Source: Ulva prolifera (Eukaryota > Chlorophyta > Ulvophyceae > Ulvales > Ulvaceae). Taken from it: DNA of 64,000 nt. The notes under the pieces were generated by a model, which was not told the DNA's origin, did not search any database, and saw only the letters and a program-made list of their open reading frames with translations. Positions 1 to 13,012 of the stretch are shown here, piece by piece (positions within the stretch are counted from its first letter, which is position 1; each line of letters begins with the position of its first letter). Where the stretch lies: positions 1,080,856-1,144,855 of the forward strand of contig CM041198.1 in NCBI GenBank assembly GCA_023078555.1. Reading direction: 5' to 3'. Position numbers and translations under genes: made by a program.

Positions 1-919
1 GCCCTACCCCCATCGTAATCTATCTGGAAATTAAGAGCGTCGTACTGCTTTTCTGAGCTTTAATTATTGTTACTGTAGCAATAAAGGGGCAGCACAAAAG
101 GAGCAGCCCACTTTTCGAAAAGCCACAACCAGCCGCAAGTCTTGCAAACAAAGGCTGAGGACCCCGTAAATCCGAGTTGTGCGTCCTGTGTCGTACACCA
201 ACCTTTTCGTTGGGGGTATGCGTCGCTAGCGTCTGAAAGCAAAGCATCAGCGAAGCGATGTCCCTCAGCCATGCCGACAACGCCGTTCATGGCATGAGCG
301 ATGCTCGCCGATCACACGCACCCAGTCACACGAGCGACGATGATCGTTACGAGCACAAAGTTTCCGACGCATGCTTACGAGCGCAGGTGAGCCCGCCGCC
401 TACGTCAGATCGTGCTGCTCGTGTTCGGCTGCAGCCTTAGTGCCACCAGACCCTGATTTCGCGTGATGCAAAGCGCATTGGCTCTGCGACCACCTGCCGG
501 CCTAGTGCGTGTAACATCGACTTTGAAAGGCATGTCGTCGGTAGCAGAACACGGTCACAACGTTTCAACAACAAATGCTCACCGTGTCGCATACGTAACT
601 GTGCAAGCGCTGGTTGCACTGATCCAAACTCTCTCGGTAGCGACTGTGTAACTGATCTTGTAAAGGCGAGCAGTGACACAATCATCACACACTGAGTATC
701 TGCTGAGGCGGCGGCCATCACAAGCGTTCGAAGCCATCGAACTTGCAGTTGTAGCAACAGGCCAGCCTGCGTGATTCTTAACGATATGAAGTGCCGGTAG
801 GCGTAGTGCATACACCATGGTTGTCATGACTGCGACGTCCGGGTGGCACTGTTGTCTTAGATCGTTCTCACGATGCAGGCCTCAGGAAGCAATCGCACGG
901 TGCTCGTGCTGTCAAGTCA
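1..919. other. Intergenic, no gene recognised
   Basis: I see no conserved protein in this stretch on either strand. It probably contains the promoter and 5' UTR of the glyoxalase gene. The frame upstream of its ATG stays open for about 30 codons but has no other ATG. Confidence 0.5.
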
Positions 920-1735
920 ATGGCTACAAACGATGGCTCTCTGGAGGCACTGCAGTCTGTGCCCGGCGTGGCTCCGAGCAAGGCTCCGGAGACAAAGGGA
1001 TACAAATTTCAGCAGACGATGCTGAGGATCAAAGACCCTAAACGTTCACTTGATTTCTACACGCGAGTGCTGGGGATGAACCTGATCACCAAGCTTGACT
1101 TCCCCACCATGAAGTTTTCATTGTACTTCCTGGCTTTCATGGACTCCATGGCTGAGGTCCCTGATGACCCCAAAGATCGAACGGAGATGTGCTTTGGCAG
1201 GTGATGCCCTACTGCTGTGCCCAACACATCCATTCAAGCGGCAGTTTTGTCTATGCTGACATCAGTGATCGATGCTCGAAGATGATGTTGATGCACAGAT
1301 ACCTTGGTAGAAATCTCGTGCTCATGACTTTACCCTTTTCAAAGTTGTACCTGATGGATGCTCATGATCCGTTTTGGCAGCGTGTACTGCAGTCATTGTG
1401 ACCGGTGCCATCGTTTCTGTAGTGGTAGCCAGTAGCGAGTGTGCAGGGAGGCGACTTTGGAGCTGACCCACAACTGGGGCTCTGAGGAAGGTGACTGGGA
1501 GGCTCACAGTGGCAACTCAGAGCCCAAGGGATTTGGCCACATTGGCATCCAGGTCCCGGATGTGTATGCAGCCTGCAAACGCTTCGAGGATCTCGGCGTG
1601 CCCTTCCAAAAGTCTCCAGATGGAGGCTCAATGAAGGGCTTGGCATTCATCCGTGACCCCGACGGCTACTGGATTGAGGTCTTGAATGCAAAGGGCATGC
1701 GGGAGTACTATGACTGGCAGCCTCCCTCAGAGTAG
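920..1735 (+). CDS. GLO1: Lactoylglutathione lyase (glyoxalase I)
   Basis: Exons 920..1200 and 1447..1735 give 189 residues. Glyoxalase I converts the hemithioacetal of methylglyoxal and glutathione to S-lactoylglutathione, normally in the cytosol. The protein matches the eukaryotic single-domain form of about 185 residues along its whole length. The four metal ligands are visible: Gln32 (FQQTMLRI), Glu99 (ATLELTHN), His125 (GFGHIGIQV) and Glu171 (YWIEVLN). The 246-bp intron has GT/AG borders and splits the Arg codon of CFGREATLEL, so joining restores the family motif. The ATG at 920 is the first in frame. The leading 26 residues are poorly conserved and not clearly a transit peptide. Confidence 0.97.
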
Positions 1736-1774
1736 ATTGCATTGCAAATCATTTAGATAACAAAGCCAGTCACC

Positions 1775-1852
1775 TGTGAGTGTCAATGTGTGCTCCGATA
1801 TGGAGTTTGCGTACAGTGTGAGTGTCTATGTGCGCTCCGATATGGAGTTTGC
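1775..1852 (+). repeat. 42-bp tandem duplication in the GLO1 3' region
   Basis: Two head-to-tail copies, 1775..1816 and 1817..1852, share GTGAGTGTC and CTCCGATATGGAGTTTGC with few differences. The repeat lies 40 bp after the GLO1 stop codon, probably in its 3' UTR. Confidence 0.9.
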
Positions 1853-1875
1853 TGATCAGCACCTGTGCTGCATCA

Positions 1876-1880
1876 TGTAA
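1876..1880 (+). promoter_or_regulatory. Putative TGTAA polyadenylation signal of GLO1
   Basis: TGTAA lies 141 bp after the GLO1 stop codon. TGTAA is the usual polyadenylation signal in chlorophyte algae. A five-base motif also occurs by chance, so the call rests on position. Confidence 0.4.
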
Positions 1881-2928
1881 TCTACTGCTCCGAAGCATTG
1901 TTGTGGATGCACGGTTCACGTGTTCTACGCGATTGAGAATTCAGGGCACGAGTCTCTTGGCGCAAGGCAGAGGCTCCAACGCTTGATGAAGTCTGCTGCG
2001 ATCGTTTCCTTGCTCAAAGATCTGAACAGATCTGAATTACCGTGACCAAGTGGGCACAGTGCAATGTGTACTTCATTTGAGCAGCCGTCTACGAGAATCA
2101 CCTGTTGCAGGAGGCCAGAGCTGGCACTGGATAATGCAGATGGTGATACTGTCGACCAGCACTCGAATGGCTGTTTTCACTGCCCACAAAAGCAGCAGTA
2201 CGCTGCCCAATCAAGGTCGCATGGCAATGGGCTGCACTTTCATATGAACCAGACGCCTTTCCGAGGGGGCTCCCTGCGACAGCATTGACGCCGGTGTAGC
2301 TTATCAGGAGCGGAGCTGTTTATGAGAACAGGCTGCATGGATTCCTGCATGTGCCTCGGGAAACACTGGCAGCTCTTCCTTGCGTGTGCATTGTATATGA
2401 TGCTGTAGAACTACACACTTGTGCTTCCGTCCGGCATGGTTGATTGCTTGTCAGAAGCAGTGGCTACATTGCAAAGCTATGGCACACTCTTACACCACAG
2501 GATAAAGTTCTAGGTATGCATGCCAAGTGAGGATTGTGTCGCCCACGATGTGTTCGTGATCGACCATGAACAAACTGACGTGTAGCGATGCTGTGTTCTG
2601 TGGCCAAGTCAAAGGCCAATTCATTACCAAAACCTGAACTTGCATCAACAGACATAGCCCATTGCGTTGCATGTCGTTCTACTCAGACGCAGCTACAAAC
2701 AATGCTTGTGCCTTTTGACTGCCTCAAGGCAGCGTGCTTCCCCTCATCATTGCTCCCATTTGCAGGTGGACGCACAGCAGAAATGCGTGCATCAGCACCG
2801 TCACAACGCCCTTCGCTCCGCAGAGCTAGTGCACTTTGCCACACCCTCCCTTGCGCATATGATGCCAAGTTTCGAGTGGCAAGCACCCATGCAGCAGGCA
2901 TCTCTAGGAGGCGTCTACACAATCAGAT
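1881..2928. other. Intergenic, no gene recognised
   Basis: The stretch lies between the 3' ends of GLO1 (+) and RRP45 (-), which converge. I see no conserved protein. A TGTAA on the minus strand at 2493..2489 could serve RRP45. Confidence 0.5.
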
Positions 2929-4764
2929 TCATTGACTGCGCTTCTTGCCCTTTCCCGCAGCACGTGCCTTCTTCCGCGGCGTCCGCACACTCGCCGCGAG
3001 AGTCGGCGCCCCCTCGTCTTCGCCCCCAGGGTTCCCAATGCGCCCGGCCAGCTCCTCAAACCCATCAGCACCAACCCCCGGGCTACACCGCTTCACCCCC
3101 AACGCCCGCCCCTTCTTCCGCACTGACCCTCGACCCCCAGAAGCAGGCGGTCCGGCCTCGCCTTCACTGCCTGCCCCGCCTGAGTCGGCTTGTTGCGGGG
3201 GCGCCCGCACCCCCAGCCCTGAATGCTCACCACCATCATCAGCGTCAACCTCGGCGGGTCCCAGCTGCTGTGCCGCATCGCCACGTCCCCCCCCGGCCTG
3301 CTGCCGGGGATGCCCTGCATCTGCACTGCGCACAGATTGCTGCGCAGGTACTACGCCTCCAGAGGGCTGGCTGGCCGTGGCAGCAGGCTTTTGGGCCACG
3401 TCAAGGCCCTCCAGCGCCGGCAGCTCTCCTGACGGCAGCGCAGCCAAGACCACGACCTCCTGCCGGGGCTGCGCGGCGGACCCTCGCGCTGCCGGCGCCG
3501 CACGCTCCCGCGCCGCACGCACCTCCTCGGCGGCCGCAGCAGTGCTCCCTGCCGCCGCGGCACCGTCGCCGCCGACGCGCCGCACCCGGCTGTGCACACG
3601 GGAGATGTCATGCACTCGCAGCGCCTCGCGGAGGGTCTTCGCCACGTCTGGGATGCCAGAGATGCAGAGGCGGACGCAGCGCTGGATGACATCCGGCGAC
3701 ATCGCGCAGCCCTCGACTTTGTGAACGCCGCAGAGCTCGCCGTGCTCTGTCGCGATGACGGTGATGCTACCTTCCGCCGCTGCAGTCTCCTCACGTGTCG
3801 GGTCGAGGATTGTGACTTCTCCACCTGAGAATAGCGCGAATGAGGAAGAGAGGGGCACGTGCTGCACTGTGAGGGGCAGAGGCTCACGCTCCTCCGGCGT
3901 GAAGACAACGACGGCACCGGCGGATGAGATTTCGGTCTGTGGGAGGCGGAAGGCGCAGAGGCAGGCGACCGTGGCCAGGAGGGCGCAGTCAACGAGGTTG
4001 CCTGAGTGGGAGAGGACGTGGATGTCGAGGCGGAGGACCCATGACCAGCGGCCACGCTGCACCGTCAAGGCCTCCAAGTCGACGGCTGCAGCGTCTGCGA
4101 CGACACGTTGTAGCAGCTGTGCGATTCCTGTGGCTTGTCTGTCCATTCGATTGCTCTGCAACAGGATCAGGAGACGATTGGTCGAACGATCTGCTGGCCA
4201 CATCTATTGCATGTTACAGCACTGGATGCGCCAGATACTGTAGTACTGGATCATGCAAATAATACGCAGCTGTGTTGCAGTTGTGTTGCTTTTGTGGCCT
4301 GTGCTGTGCCATGGCCGCTACAGTGCCAATCTCATACGCAGATTGCCTGAAGGACCCAGATCTAGACATGGAACGAGAACAGGAGGCTTACGTTGGAAAA
4401 GGCTGTGGAAGCCATGGGACTGAACTTGACGTCGATCGCAAGGCGGCCGTCGGCGTTGCCTCGGGGCTTCTCAAGCTCAGCTCTGATGGTGGAGTGCATG
4501 CGCGTGTTACCCAAGGAAACTGTCGCTCCTGAATCATCTGGCAGTATTTCTATCTTCACAGGCCTGATCTCATACAGAGTTCTTTGGTCTGTCCGGCATT
4601 CATTTTCGATGCCCCCCTGCAAACATAATGTGTCGCAATGGTATCCAATTGACTGGGAAGACGAAGGTGCAAGCTGGCACAGCGGGATAGCTACTGCATG
4701 CACTTTTCACCTTTACAAATTTGATGTTGTTGCTGGGGAAATTGATATCTGCGTCTCGCTCCAT
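2929..4764 (-). CDS. RRP45: Exosome complex RNase PH-like subunit RRP45 (EXOSC9)
   Basis: In transcript order the exons are 4764..4711, 4616..4392 and 4155..2929, giving 501 residues. RRP45 is one of six RNase PH-fold subunits of the eukaryotic exosome ring, which processes and degrades RNA in nucleus and cytoplasm. Residues 1-93 align with the plant RRP45 N-terminus: IKFVKGGIENECRTDQR matches its KKF...RVDGR region, followed by LAIDVKFSPMAS. Residues 94-270 carry LRLDIHVLSHSGNLVDCALL and FTPEEREPLPLT, also typical. All introns are in phase 0. The last 230 residues are low-complexity (Ala, Gly, Pro, Arg) and end in basic PRKKARAAGKGKKRSQ, a likely nuclear localisation signal. The first exon is only 54 bp and was placed by alignment. 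Confidence 0.92.
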
Positions 4765-6139
4765 GCTGTACTAACAAGAGCGGCAGAGCAAAACTCCTGG
4801 ACAAGCTCCTGGGGCTAAATGTCAATGCCAGAAGCCAGAAATGAAGAGACAGATCAATACATCGCCGAGTGTTTGGTTTTTCGAGCCAGCACTGCGCAGC
4901 GTAGAACCAGCGTCTCTGGCCCAGTGCCGACGGGTGTGCTGTGCCGAAGCGCCGCTCAGGAGACAGACAAACGTGAAGCGCCTTCTTCGGAGTGGCTGAT
5001 TGCGGAAGAGCAACAGTCTCAGGCAGTGGTCGTGATCATGCCATGGCTACCTTTCCCTGCAGGCTTATCTGCCCAAATGAAGAGGTGGCATGCATGGCGA
5101 TCGGGGAACTGCTCACACAGTCGCCCAGCGTCAGGATGTTGACAAGGCCTTCCCGACAGGCAACTCAGCCAACTTCTGCTGTCACAATAGGCTTCTGAAG
5201 CCAAACTGCGGCCCATCATCTTGTCGAAGCGATGCTGAGCTGGCTGTAGGAGAGGGGTGTGGGCAAATTGCAGGACTGTTCTGGTATGTTTTCGAATCTG
5301 CATTCACGCTGGCCGTAACATCAGTCCGCCATAGGCAAATCAGTCTCGATGGTTGGTAAGAGTGCGTTTTCAGCAAGTACTCTGCGCCATCGATAGCTTG
5401 AATACCTCCTCCTCTCGTCATTCAGTGGTGTGCTCTCCAGGCTACGAATGCAGCTGTGGCTTCCAGTCCATGCGAGCTACAGATATGTTGACGCACCTGA
5501 GAGAGGAAGGCAGGTCGGGAACGGGGATGCACCGAATGCTCGTGTCCAACTCGGTGTGTGTCGACAACAAATTCCCCTTCCCAAGATCGCATGTTCTGCC
5601 GCGATGATAAACTACCTGTCAATTCAGGAGTCTCATAACTTCGCGTGGACATGTCGACGCCCGGACCGGACACGGCGTTGTTACCGTTGTAGCGAGATGT
5701 CTTCTTTGTACGTCGAATGCACGCACACACACCGCATCACCTCAACACGCTGCCTGCGCCACCCAACAATTTGTATAAGCCTGCTCAGTGCTCTTGTCGG
5801 AATTGCCTCGAGTCGGACGGATCAGTGCCCATGACTCAACGTGGCGATCTCTGCAGGAGCCCCGCGAAGTAAGCAATGACCTCAGCAATGACTATGACCG
5901 TTCTATCAATCCGCTCTGGTCACCGAGCCCGCAGCGTAAAGGCACTGTTGACAACAAATATGACTCTGACAGCCCTGTGGTCAGTGACACTCATCTGCCT
6001 GATCTGTGCTGATTTTATGTGGTAAATCAAAGATGTCACCTGCTGCATGTACAGCGTGGTGCCGAGACAATCAAACTTGAGTGACCCTCGGACAGGGTTC
6101 CGTACTATTTGATAAAATGAGAGGTGAAGTCCTCTATGA
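4765..6139. other. Intergenic between divergent RRP45 and reticulon genes
   Basis: No open frame here resembles a known family. The stretch should hold the two divergent promoters. Short overlapping frames on both strands lack coding character. Confidence 0.5.
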
Positions 6140-8337
6140 ATGCAGACAATTCCACCAGAACCGTTGTTCCGACAAGGTAGGCAGGGTGCACAGCCTTCCA
6201 GTGGCGTTCCAGGACGATCAGATGACCTGAGCTTACTCCAGCAGCCCATTCACGATGACATGGCCAATGATCCGACACAAACAGCCTATGTTGCAGACAC
6301 CAGCATGTCAAAGCCACGTTCTCCAGAGCACTTTCACCGATATGCAACACGGCAGCAGTCCACAATCCAGTCTGCATCTGATGGCACGGGTGCCATCAGC
6401 AACAAGCATGGCCGGACAAAGTCGCACGCTGAAAGTCGACCAGCCAGCAAGCGTCGCATAACAGGCGCACTCGATGATGCCTCGCCAGTGCACCAGCACG
6501 ACAGCATCGGCTCACTACGTGAGCACCCAGCAGGCCCACATCGTTTCGGGAGCGAAACGTCCCGGGATATGCCGCAAAGGGATTGCACAGGTGATGGGAA
6601 TTCACTCCCTGGTCCTGCTGCCCAACAGCTCTCTGAAACCCCGTCGGCGGCATTCGCAGATGCATCTGCAGACACCATCCGCCACCGCCACACCAGACAG
6701 CGGGCGCTACATTCAACTGGGTCTCCCCGGGCCAGCATGGCCAGCAGCCCCGATCGGGATCAGCCGGCGAAAGCATCTCCGCCCGGTCCTGTGGCTTTGC
6801 CAGCAGGGCTGCCTCTCTCGCAGCCTGCGACAGGGGCCACCGCTGTGCGCCATGCACGGGACCGGGCCCTGGGTGCTGTTGCATGCCGACCTCCAGGTCA
6901 GCCCACACAGCTGCTGAAGGGCGTGGACCAGGCCCCCGCGTCGCACCCACTGCACGACTTCTGGCCAGGTACATATGACTCAGCGAGTCTCATCTCGTGG
7001 GTAGAAGGGCTGCTCAGCTGGCAGAACCCATACCATTCCGGCCATGCGCTGCTGCTGGCGCTGTACGTGATGTACGTCATGAAGCGGCTGATGCAGCAGG
7101 TGTCGTTTGCTCCAATGTCGGTTGTGTCCGGGGTGGCTTTGGCGGCGGTCGTGCGGCATGGAGTGGCGATGACATTGCCAACGATTCGAGCACGGGCCCG
7201 CACCTTTCAGCAGCAAGCACAGGTGTGGTGTTGTCTGCAATGACAACAGGATTCCTGAACATGCATGATGCAGCCTCCCTTTGCAATTCCCAGCTGGTGC
7301 TGGATTGTTGTGCCGCGGGGTACTTGATGTGATCATGCTGGTGCCCGTACCCGACGGTTCAATGACTTGGTCCACAGTGATCTACTTGCTCAGACACCCC
7401 TCACGCAAAACATGTTCTCATTGGGTGCCGTTGCCGGTGGAGTGAGGAATGCTGCAGTAGTGTTCACTGTTTCCGCTCAAACTTCCGGCAGCACCTGCTG
7501 GGTCGTTGCCGCCACTTCGATTCACTGTCATCGTCACGTCGACAACCTGTCTCAGGTATGTGTCAAAGCTTCCTAGTCAGTCAGGCCAAACGCATCCCGA
7601 TTCACAGATGCCATCGCTCACAGCTGATGCAGCATCATGGTTGAAGTGCATGCCAGATCTGCTCATCCCATGCCCAAATTGGTGTCAAGGTGCCCAGGCT
7701 TGTCGTGCAGAGATACAAAGATGAAGAGGAGAACAGCCCAACTGGCATGCTGGGGGTATGCTTGCAGGCTGCTGCAGCGATCGCATGCCAGGCATACGAT
7801 GCTGTGGGAGCACAGCAGGCATATAGGCCTGCTGCCATTGGCTGGGGTGGGGCACCACGTGGCGCATCCAGCGCATCAGAGGCCGGGCCAGGCATGCGTG
7901 TCGAAGCCAGCGAGGTGGCAAAGGCTGCTTTGGTGCTGCTTCACCGTGCCACTGCATGTGAAACTCCCTCAGGGTCGTGTATAACAGCAGCAGCACTTTG
8001 GGGGTTGCTGCTGCTGTCTGAGGTGAGTGTGGTGTCCCAGTGGACTGTGGCCATGGTCGCATGTGGGACTTGCTTTTCCGCGATGCCCCTTCTGGCTGCG
8101 TTTGGTGATGTCCTGGATGAGTTTGCGGTGACAGTGCTCCAGGCACTGCCGCTGCTGTGGCTTCCGGGATTGCGGCGAAAGTGGTTGATTGCGTCGTGTA
8201 TCGGGTTGGGCGCGATGTGGTGCACGTCCGGGGCATCAGTCCTGCGTTCCACTGCCGGGATGATTGGCTTCATGTCATCTTTGCTGTGGCAGATGCAAGG
8301 ATCCCCTTCCACATCAGCGAGACGTCACCAGGACTAG
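6140..8337 (+). CDS. Reticulon-like ER membrane-shaping protein
   Basis: Exons 6140..7222 and 7711..8337 give 569 residues, joined in phase 0. Residues 1-270 are polar and low-complexity, with a basic SKRR patch. From about 273 a reticulon-homology-like region follows. LLSWQNPYHSGHALLLALYV corresponds to the Trp-x-x-Pro-x-x-Ser start of the first reticulon hairpin. A polar loop leads to a second long hydrophobic hairpin at about 450-540, opening ALWGLLLLSEVSVVSQWTV. Reticulons insert hairpins into the outer leaflet and curve ER tubules. Two wedge-like hairpins, a roughly 100-residue loop and no signal peptide all fit. The start could lie further upstream, since CAG precedes 6146. A related hairpin protein such as ARL6IP1 is the main alternative. 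Confidence 0.72.
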
Positions 8338-8415
8338 ATGCTATGCGAGTTTAGCCGGGCAATCCTGAGCACTGATCATGTTTCTGATCATGCATGTCAC
8401 AGTGGCTTTCGAGCT

Positions 8416-8420
8416 TGTAA
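8416..8420 (+). promoter_or_regulatory. Putative TGTAA polyadenylation signal of the reticulon gene
   Basis: TGTAA lies 79 bp after the stop codon at 8337, a typical 3' UTR position. Chance occurrence cannot be excluded. Confidence 0.4.
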
Positions 8421-9309
8421 TTTACGTCGAGAACGACGGTAACCATGGTGCACATCGGGCTGCATGCTGGCTTTGAAATGGACATATGATACTATGCCGC
8501 AGGCAGATACACCGAAAACAGGGGGCCGCTGCATTGTCCAGACATTCGAGTTCACATACGACATGCTGCACTGGGTGCCGGGACAGGCTGGGCGACCATG
8601 CAGCCGGCCTGACAATTTCGGGCGCCTGCATGGAGAACGGGCCGCTATGATCCAAATCTGCACGCAAGTTCATGATGTAGCTGCATCTCAGTCAACGCGG
8701 ACGTGTGTTCATCTACGATTCCGTCCTGCGATTGAGTGCAAGGGTAGGCGAGCAAGGATGTTGTGGTCAGGTGTGATGCAGGACACGGCACTATTCGTGC
8801 ACCACAACACGGACCACTGCTTGCGGACCGGTGCGTCAGGGATTTGTCATAACTAGCATTTATAATCCTGCCAGGTGCATTTTCGTCGCAACTGGAGCAG
8901 TGTGCTACTCCAGCAGCTGACATGACCGTTTTCGACCGGGGCTCGTGACCCGGGGTGCACGCTCTGCGTGCGTAGCACTCGAAGGTTCTCTCGCGTAGGG
9001 CCGCGCTCACTGTGCATGGCGATACTTCGCGATCGCACAATTCCTGTACCTCCACCGATTCGCATACGACAGGTATGCAAGTTACAGCTACTCAATGAAC
9101 GATATCTGTATTTTCCAGGGAGGCTGCGTCGCCAGCTGTATCCAAGTACCTATTGCACTCGGAGTGTTGTGCGGACGCTGCCAGACGTGCCTACACTTGA
9201 GGGGTGTCTGAGCTTGATCACTGCGCCTGTGAGTGTTGCCCAGTTGCCTGTATCCATTCCTCGCTGGGCTGCGCCAACAGCGCTATCTTGATAGTGCCGA
9301 TCACAAGTC
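8421..9309. other. Intergenic, no gene recognised
   Basis: The stretch lies between two plus-strand genes. No conserved protein is visible. It should include the promoter of the MYND gene. Confidence 0.5.
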
Positions 9310-12300
9310 ATGCCGTGCGCAAAATGCGGCAAGGAGGACGCTGACAAGAAGTGTGGCCGATGCTTCGTGACTGTATATTGCAGTCGTGAATGCCAGCGTG
9401 ATCACTGGAAGACTCACAAGAAAATATGCTCCCAGCTCGCCAATGAGAATCGGAACAATGATGGCGGAAACGGTGTGCCCACACTGCATGACGCCCTCTG
9501 ACAACAGAATATCAGCTGTCATTGTAGAAAGGACAAACAACTGCTCAGCGCGCTCCGCTCCTGTCGGCCTGCCCGGCAGGATCATCATCAGTACGCCATG
9601 TTCCCCTCCTGGCTCCATTCTGGGTGAAAAGAAAGCTGGATCCGATCACTTGTTACACTCCTGATAGAAGCTGCGTATCGCAGGCAAAGGGGCGGCAGCC
9701 GTGCCCCAGGCGACTTCTCAGCCCCAGACCGCAGCGCCAGGTGAACTCACATCAGCAGCTGCACAGATAGCAGAGGCCGTTCCGAACACTAGTAATGCTA
9801 CCGAAGTGCCTGCTGAGCCTGTCATGGCAGCAGCGGCCACACCGGACGTCAGCGCAACAGCGCCTGCACCAGCTAGCGGTGCCCCGAACGGGATGCAAAA
9901 GATCACCATTCCATCTCGACCTTACACGCCCCCGTCAAATCTCTCAGCAAAAGGCAGAGCTGCGTATGAGAAAGTGAAACCTGTCCTCGACAACACCATC
10001 GATCAACTGCACAAGACGATAGTGGACACTGAATTCTGCGAAGCCACAGATGAAAACACTCGCAAGATTGATATCCGCATATTAGGAACATTGTTCGATC
10101 TTCTTGGGGAGACCATGCGAGCTGATCCAAATTCAGCCGCAGAAGTCTTCAAGCGCTTCCTATCCATAAAAAACATGACCAAGCGCCCAGATGATCCAGC
10201 TGTTGCGAGTACGTGCTGCAGTTGTTTCCAATGTATGTCTGTGAAGTCAGGCTGCAGGGTGATGTGACGTTACGCATTCTTGCAGGCTGGGCGTCTCTGC
10301 TCGGTCAGCAAGGGCTGATACGTGCCCAAGAGATCAAGATGGAGGCAATCAGGAAGGCACCAAAGCCTGCTCCTGGACAGCAAACCATCCAACTGGGCCA
10401 AGAAGTTGCTCAACAGATGCACGTCTGCCGTATGGATGCTCTGGTTTTCCTGCTGATGTCCAATCAGTTCTTTGAATCAGCTCTGAATGGCAAGCCGGAA
10501 ACGCTTGGCAAAATGGAAGAAGCCACGGCATATAGGCTCTACAACCTGGCACGGGTTGCTCTCGGATTTGCCTTCCGACACACGTGCGTAGCAGCACTGC
10601 CTCAATGCTGTACTGTGCTTGCCCAACCCCCAAGGCCCAACGTGCTGCCACTTCCCTGCTGCATATGTTGCGCGATCCTTGCACACCACCTCCACTTGCA
10701 GGCAGGACAACAACAACCAAAGGACGAAGTTTTGGACTGCGGTCGCGAACGATGAGACCCCATATCAAGCTGATGCCCTCCTGAAGGGGCTGTGCACATA
10801 TGGCCTCGCGTTTGATGCCTGCAAGGCAGAGAACACCAGTGAGTTTGAGCGCCTGCTCAAGCGCTCCCGGCAACACTGGTCCGTCCTGCAGGAAAAGGCG
10901 ATGGTCGGGTTCATCTCCCGTAACCTGGAGCGCGGCGTGTGTCCACAGTGCGTGCAAGAGATGACCGGAATCATGGACGGCTGTGAGATGCGGTTCAAGC
11001 AGTTCATCGATACACACATAGCGATGCAGGAGAAGCTCGCAAACGCGGCAGCATCGGCGGCTGCAAATGGAGGGAAAGCTGCAGCTGGTGGCGGCAGCAG
11101 TAGCAAGGGGGCGCGGCTGATTCCTGGGGGGAGCCCTGACAGTGAGGACAAGCCGGCAGGCAAGTCGGATTCGGGGCTGCGTGTCGCGAGCAACATGCAG
11201 CAGGCACAGGCAGGAATTCAAGGGCTCCGAGATGACATGAAGAAGGGGTACCAGCTCTATGACGACCAACAGTATGCCCCCATTCACGATGTCCTGCGAT
11301 TGCGTGCAGTGGCCCATGTAATGCAGTGCCTGGACTGCTCATCGATGCCTGCGTTTCTGCTGGGCCCACCAGTCCTGGCAATATACACACGCCTGAGACA
11401 GCATGCACAGGTTCATGAGGCTCAGGCCGTGAGCATTGCGCCCGACCCACTCTTCGCTGCCTGTTGTGTTGGAGTCAGTGGTAAAATCCGTGGTGGACAA
11501 TGCAAGACAGCACACCTCCAGCGTGGTGTCCCAGCGGCTGCTGCTGGCACACCTACTCACGCGCCTGCACAGCTCCGTCGCTGCGGCACTGTTCTGCCGA
11601 TGCCTGGCCCACATCACCAGCTGTTGGCTAAGTGCTGCCGCGCCGGTGCAGGATGGACGCCGGGGTCGAGCACTTTGGGCGGCTGTTAAAGCGCGCGTTT
11701 GAGCTGCCGCTGAGCGGCATGAGCATCTCGCTGATGTTCTCGCTCAGCCACGCGCACATCGAGGGCGCAGCGCAGCTGCGGCGGTGGGGCAAGGCAGAGG
11801 ACACCATCGGGAAGCTCAAGGAGATCGCAGAGTTTGCTTCAAAGAACAAGATCCCGAACGCCATCGAGTCGATCGCGGACCGCTTGCACCTGTGGTGGCG
11901 GGAGAAGCGCGCAAACATCTACAGCCGGCAGGTGTGTCCTGCGCCGCATGCGCTGCTCCTCACATGCGGCAGCGCCATACATTGTCCACTTTGAACTCGG
12001 CGACGGTCATGCGTTGTTGAGAGTACAGCGCCGCGATCTGTGGTGCGGCGGTCGATTCGAGATGCTGCAGAGAAGCCTTAGGTATAGTGGCTGTTTGTAT
12101 GGGTCTGATGCACGTGATGCGCTCTAGCGGCTCTAGCGAGTGCGTTACGCTGCGTGTCTGTGAGTGCTGTGACTGAATTGCCGCTAGGAGTCGATTGTGT
12201 GTTACGCACGCAGAGGGCCGGGCGTCAGCAAGCACTGCTACAGCAGCCCTGTGCATTCTTACCTCTGCATGTGTACGTGAGCTTGCAGTGGTGCCCGGGG

Positions 12301-13012
12301 TGGTGGACCGGACGGGTGGCAAGCTGCGTGTGCGCGCCAGTGGCCGTGCGAGCGCTGGGCGCATTACTGACCGGCAGTGGCGTGCGTGCAGCGGAAGTTT
12401 GACAAGGCCGTCAAGACGCTCGAGGGCGCCGTGGAGCACGCAGAGGCGCTCTCCCTGCGCTCTGAAGCCGGCATCATGATCCTGCTTGCGAGCGCGCACG
12501 TAGAGTGCTTTCTGTCAGGGTCCCCGCAGGCCGACCTTGGCGCGCTACAGGGTTTCCTCGATCGCGGCATCGCCGCGCTGCGCGCCGACCCGCCGCCGGT
12601 CGGCGGCGCAAAGGGGTCAAACGGGCAGACGCCGGCGCAGCAATGGGCCGGCGACACGAAGCTCGAGACGTGGGTCAAGCTCGTGCCGATGTTGCGGGCG
12701 CTGGAGGGTGAGGGGCTGGACATCGAGGCGGCAGAGGCGACGCTCCTGCCGCTGGCGGACAAGTTCGACCTGCAGGTCGGGCAGACGGTGTTCAATGCGG
12801 AGCAGTACGTGCAGACGGCGATGCGGGAGGACCGGAAGCTGCTCGGGGGCCGCAGCATCAGCGGCACGACCGTGCTCTTCGGCATCGCCGTGCTGCTGCC
12901 CGTGCTGCTCATGCTGTGGCTGACGTACTACGCACTGACAGCGCCAGACGACGTGGAGGACGTGGATGTCGAGTACCCGGGGGACGCGGAAGGGCCTGGC
13001 CCAGATCTGTGA
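9310..13012 (+). CDS. MYND zinc-finger protein with C-terminal membrane anchor
   Basis: Exons 9310..9472, 9684..10208, 10286..10583, 10702..11271, 11652..11931 and 12392..13012 join in phase to 818 residues. Residues 3-40 are a complete MYND finger: Cys3, Cys6, Cys15, Cys18, Cys24, Cys28, His36, Cys40. A low-complexity linker follows (about 55-115). The rest looks helical, with repeat-like stretches such as AFDACKAENTSEFERLLKR and RKFDKAVKTLEGAVEHAEAL that could be TPR-like; I cannot name the family. Residues 771-794 form one hydrophobic segment followed by a 24-residue acidic tail, as in tail-anchored proteins. MYND fingers bind proline-rich peptides, so an anchored adaptor is possible. The MYND exon could be a separate 63-residue gene, but its phase matches the next exon exactly. 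Confidence 0.8.

Noticed and set aside
2667..3724. Long plus-strand frames of 340 and 259 codons
   Set aside because: They lie opposite the low-complexity C-terminal exon of RRP45 and are proline/arginine/serine-rich mirror frames of GC-rich coding DNA.
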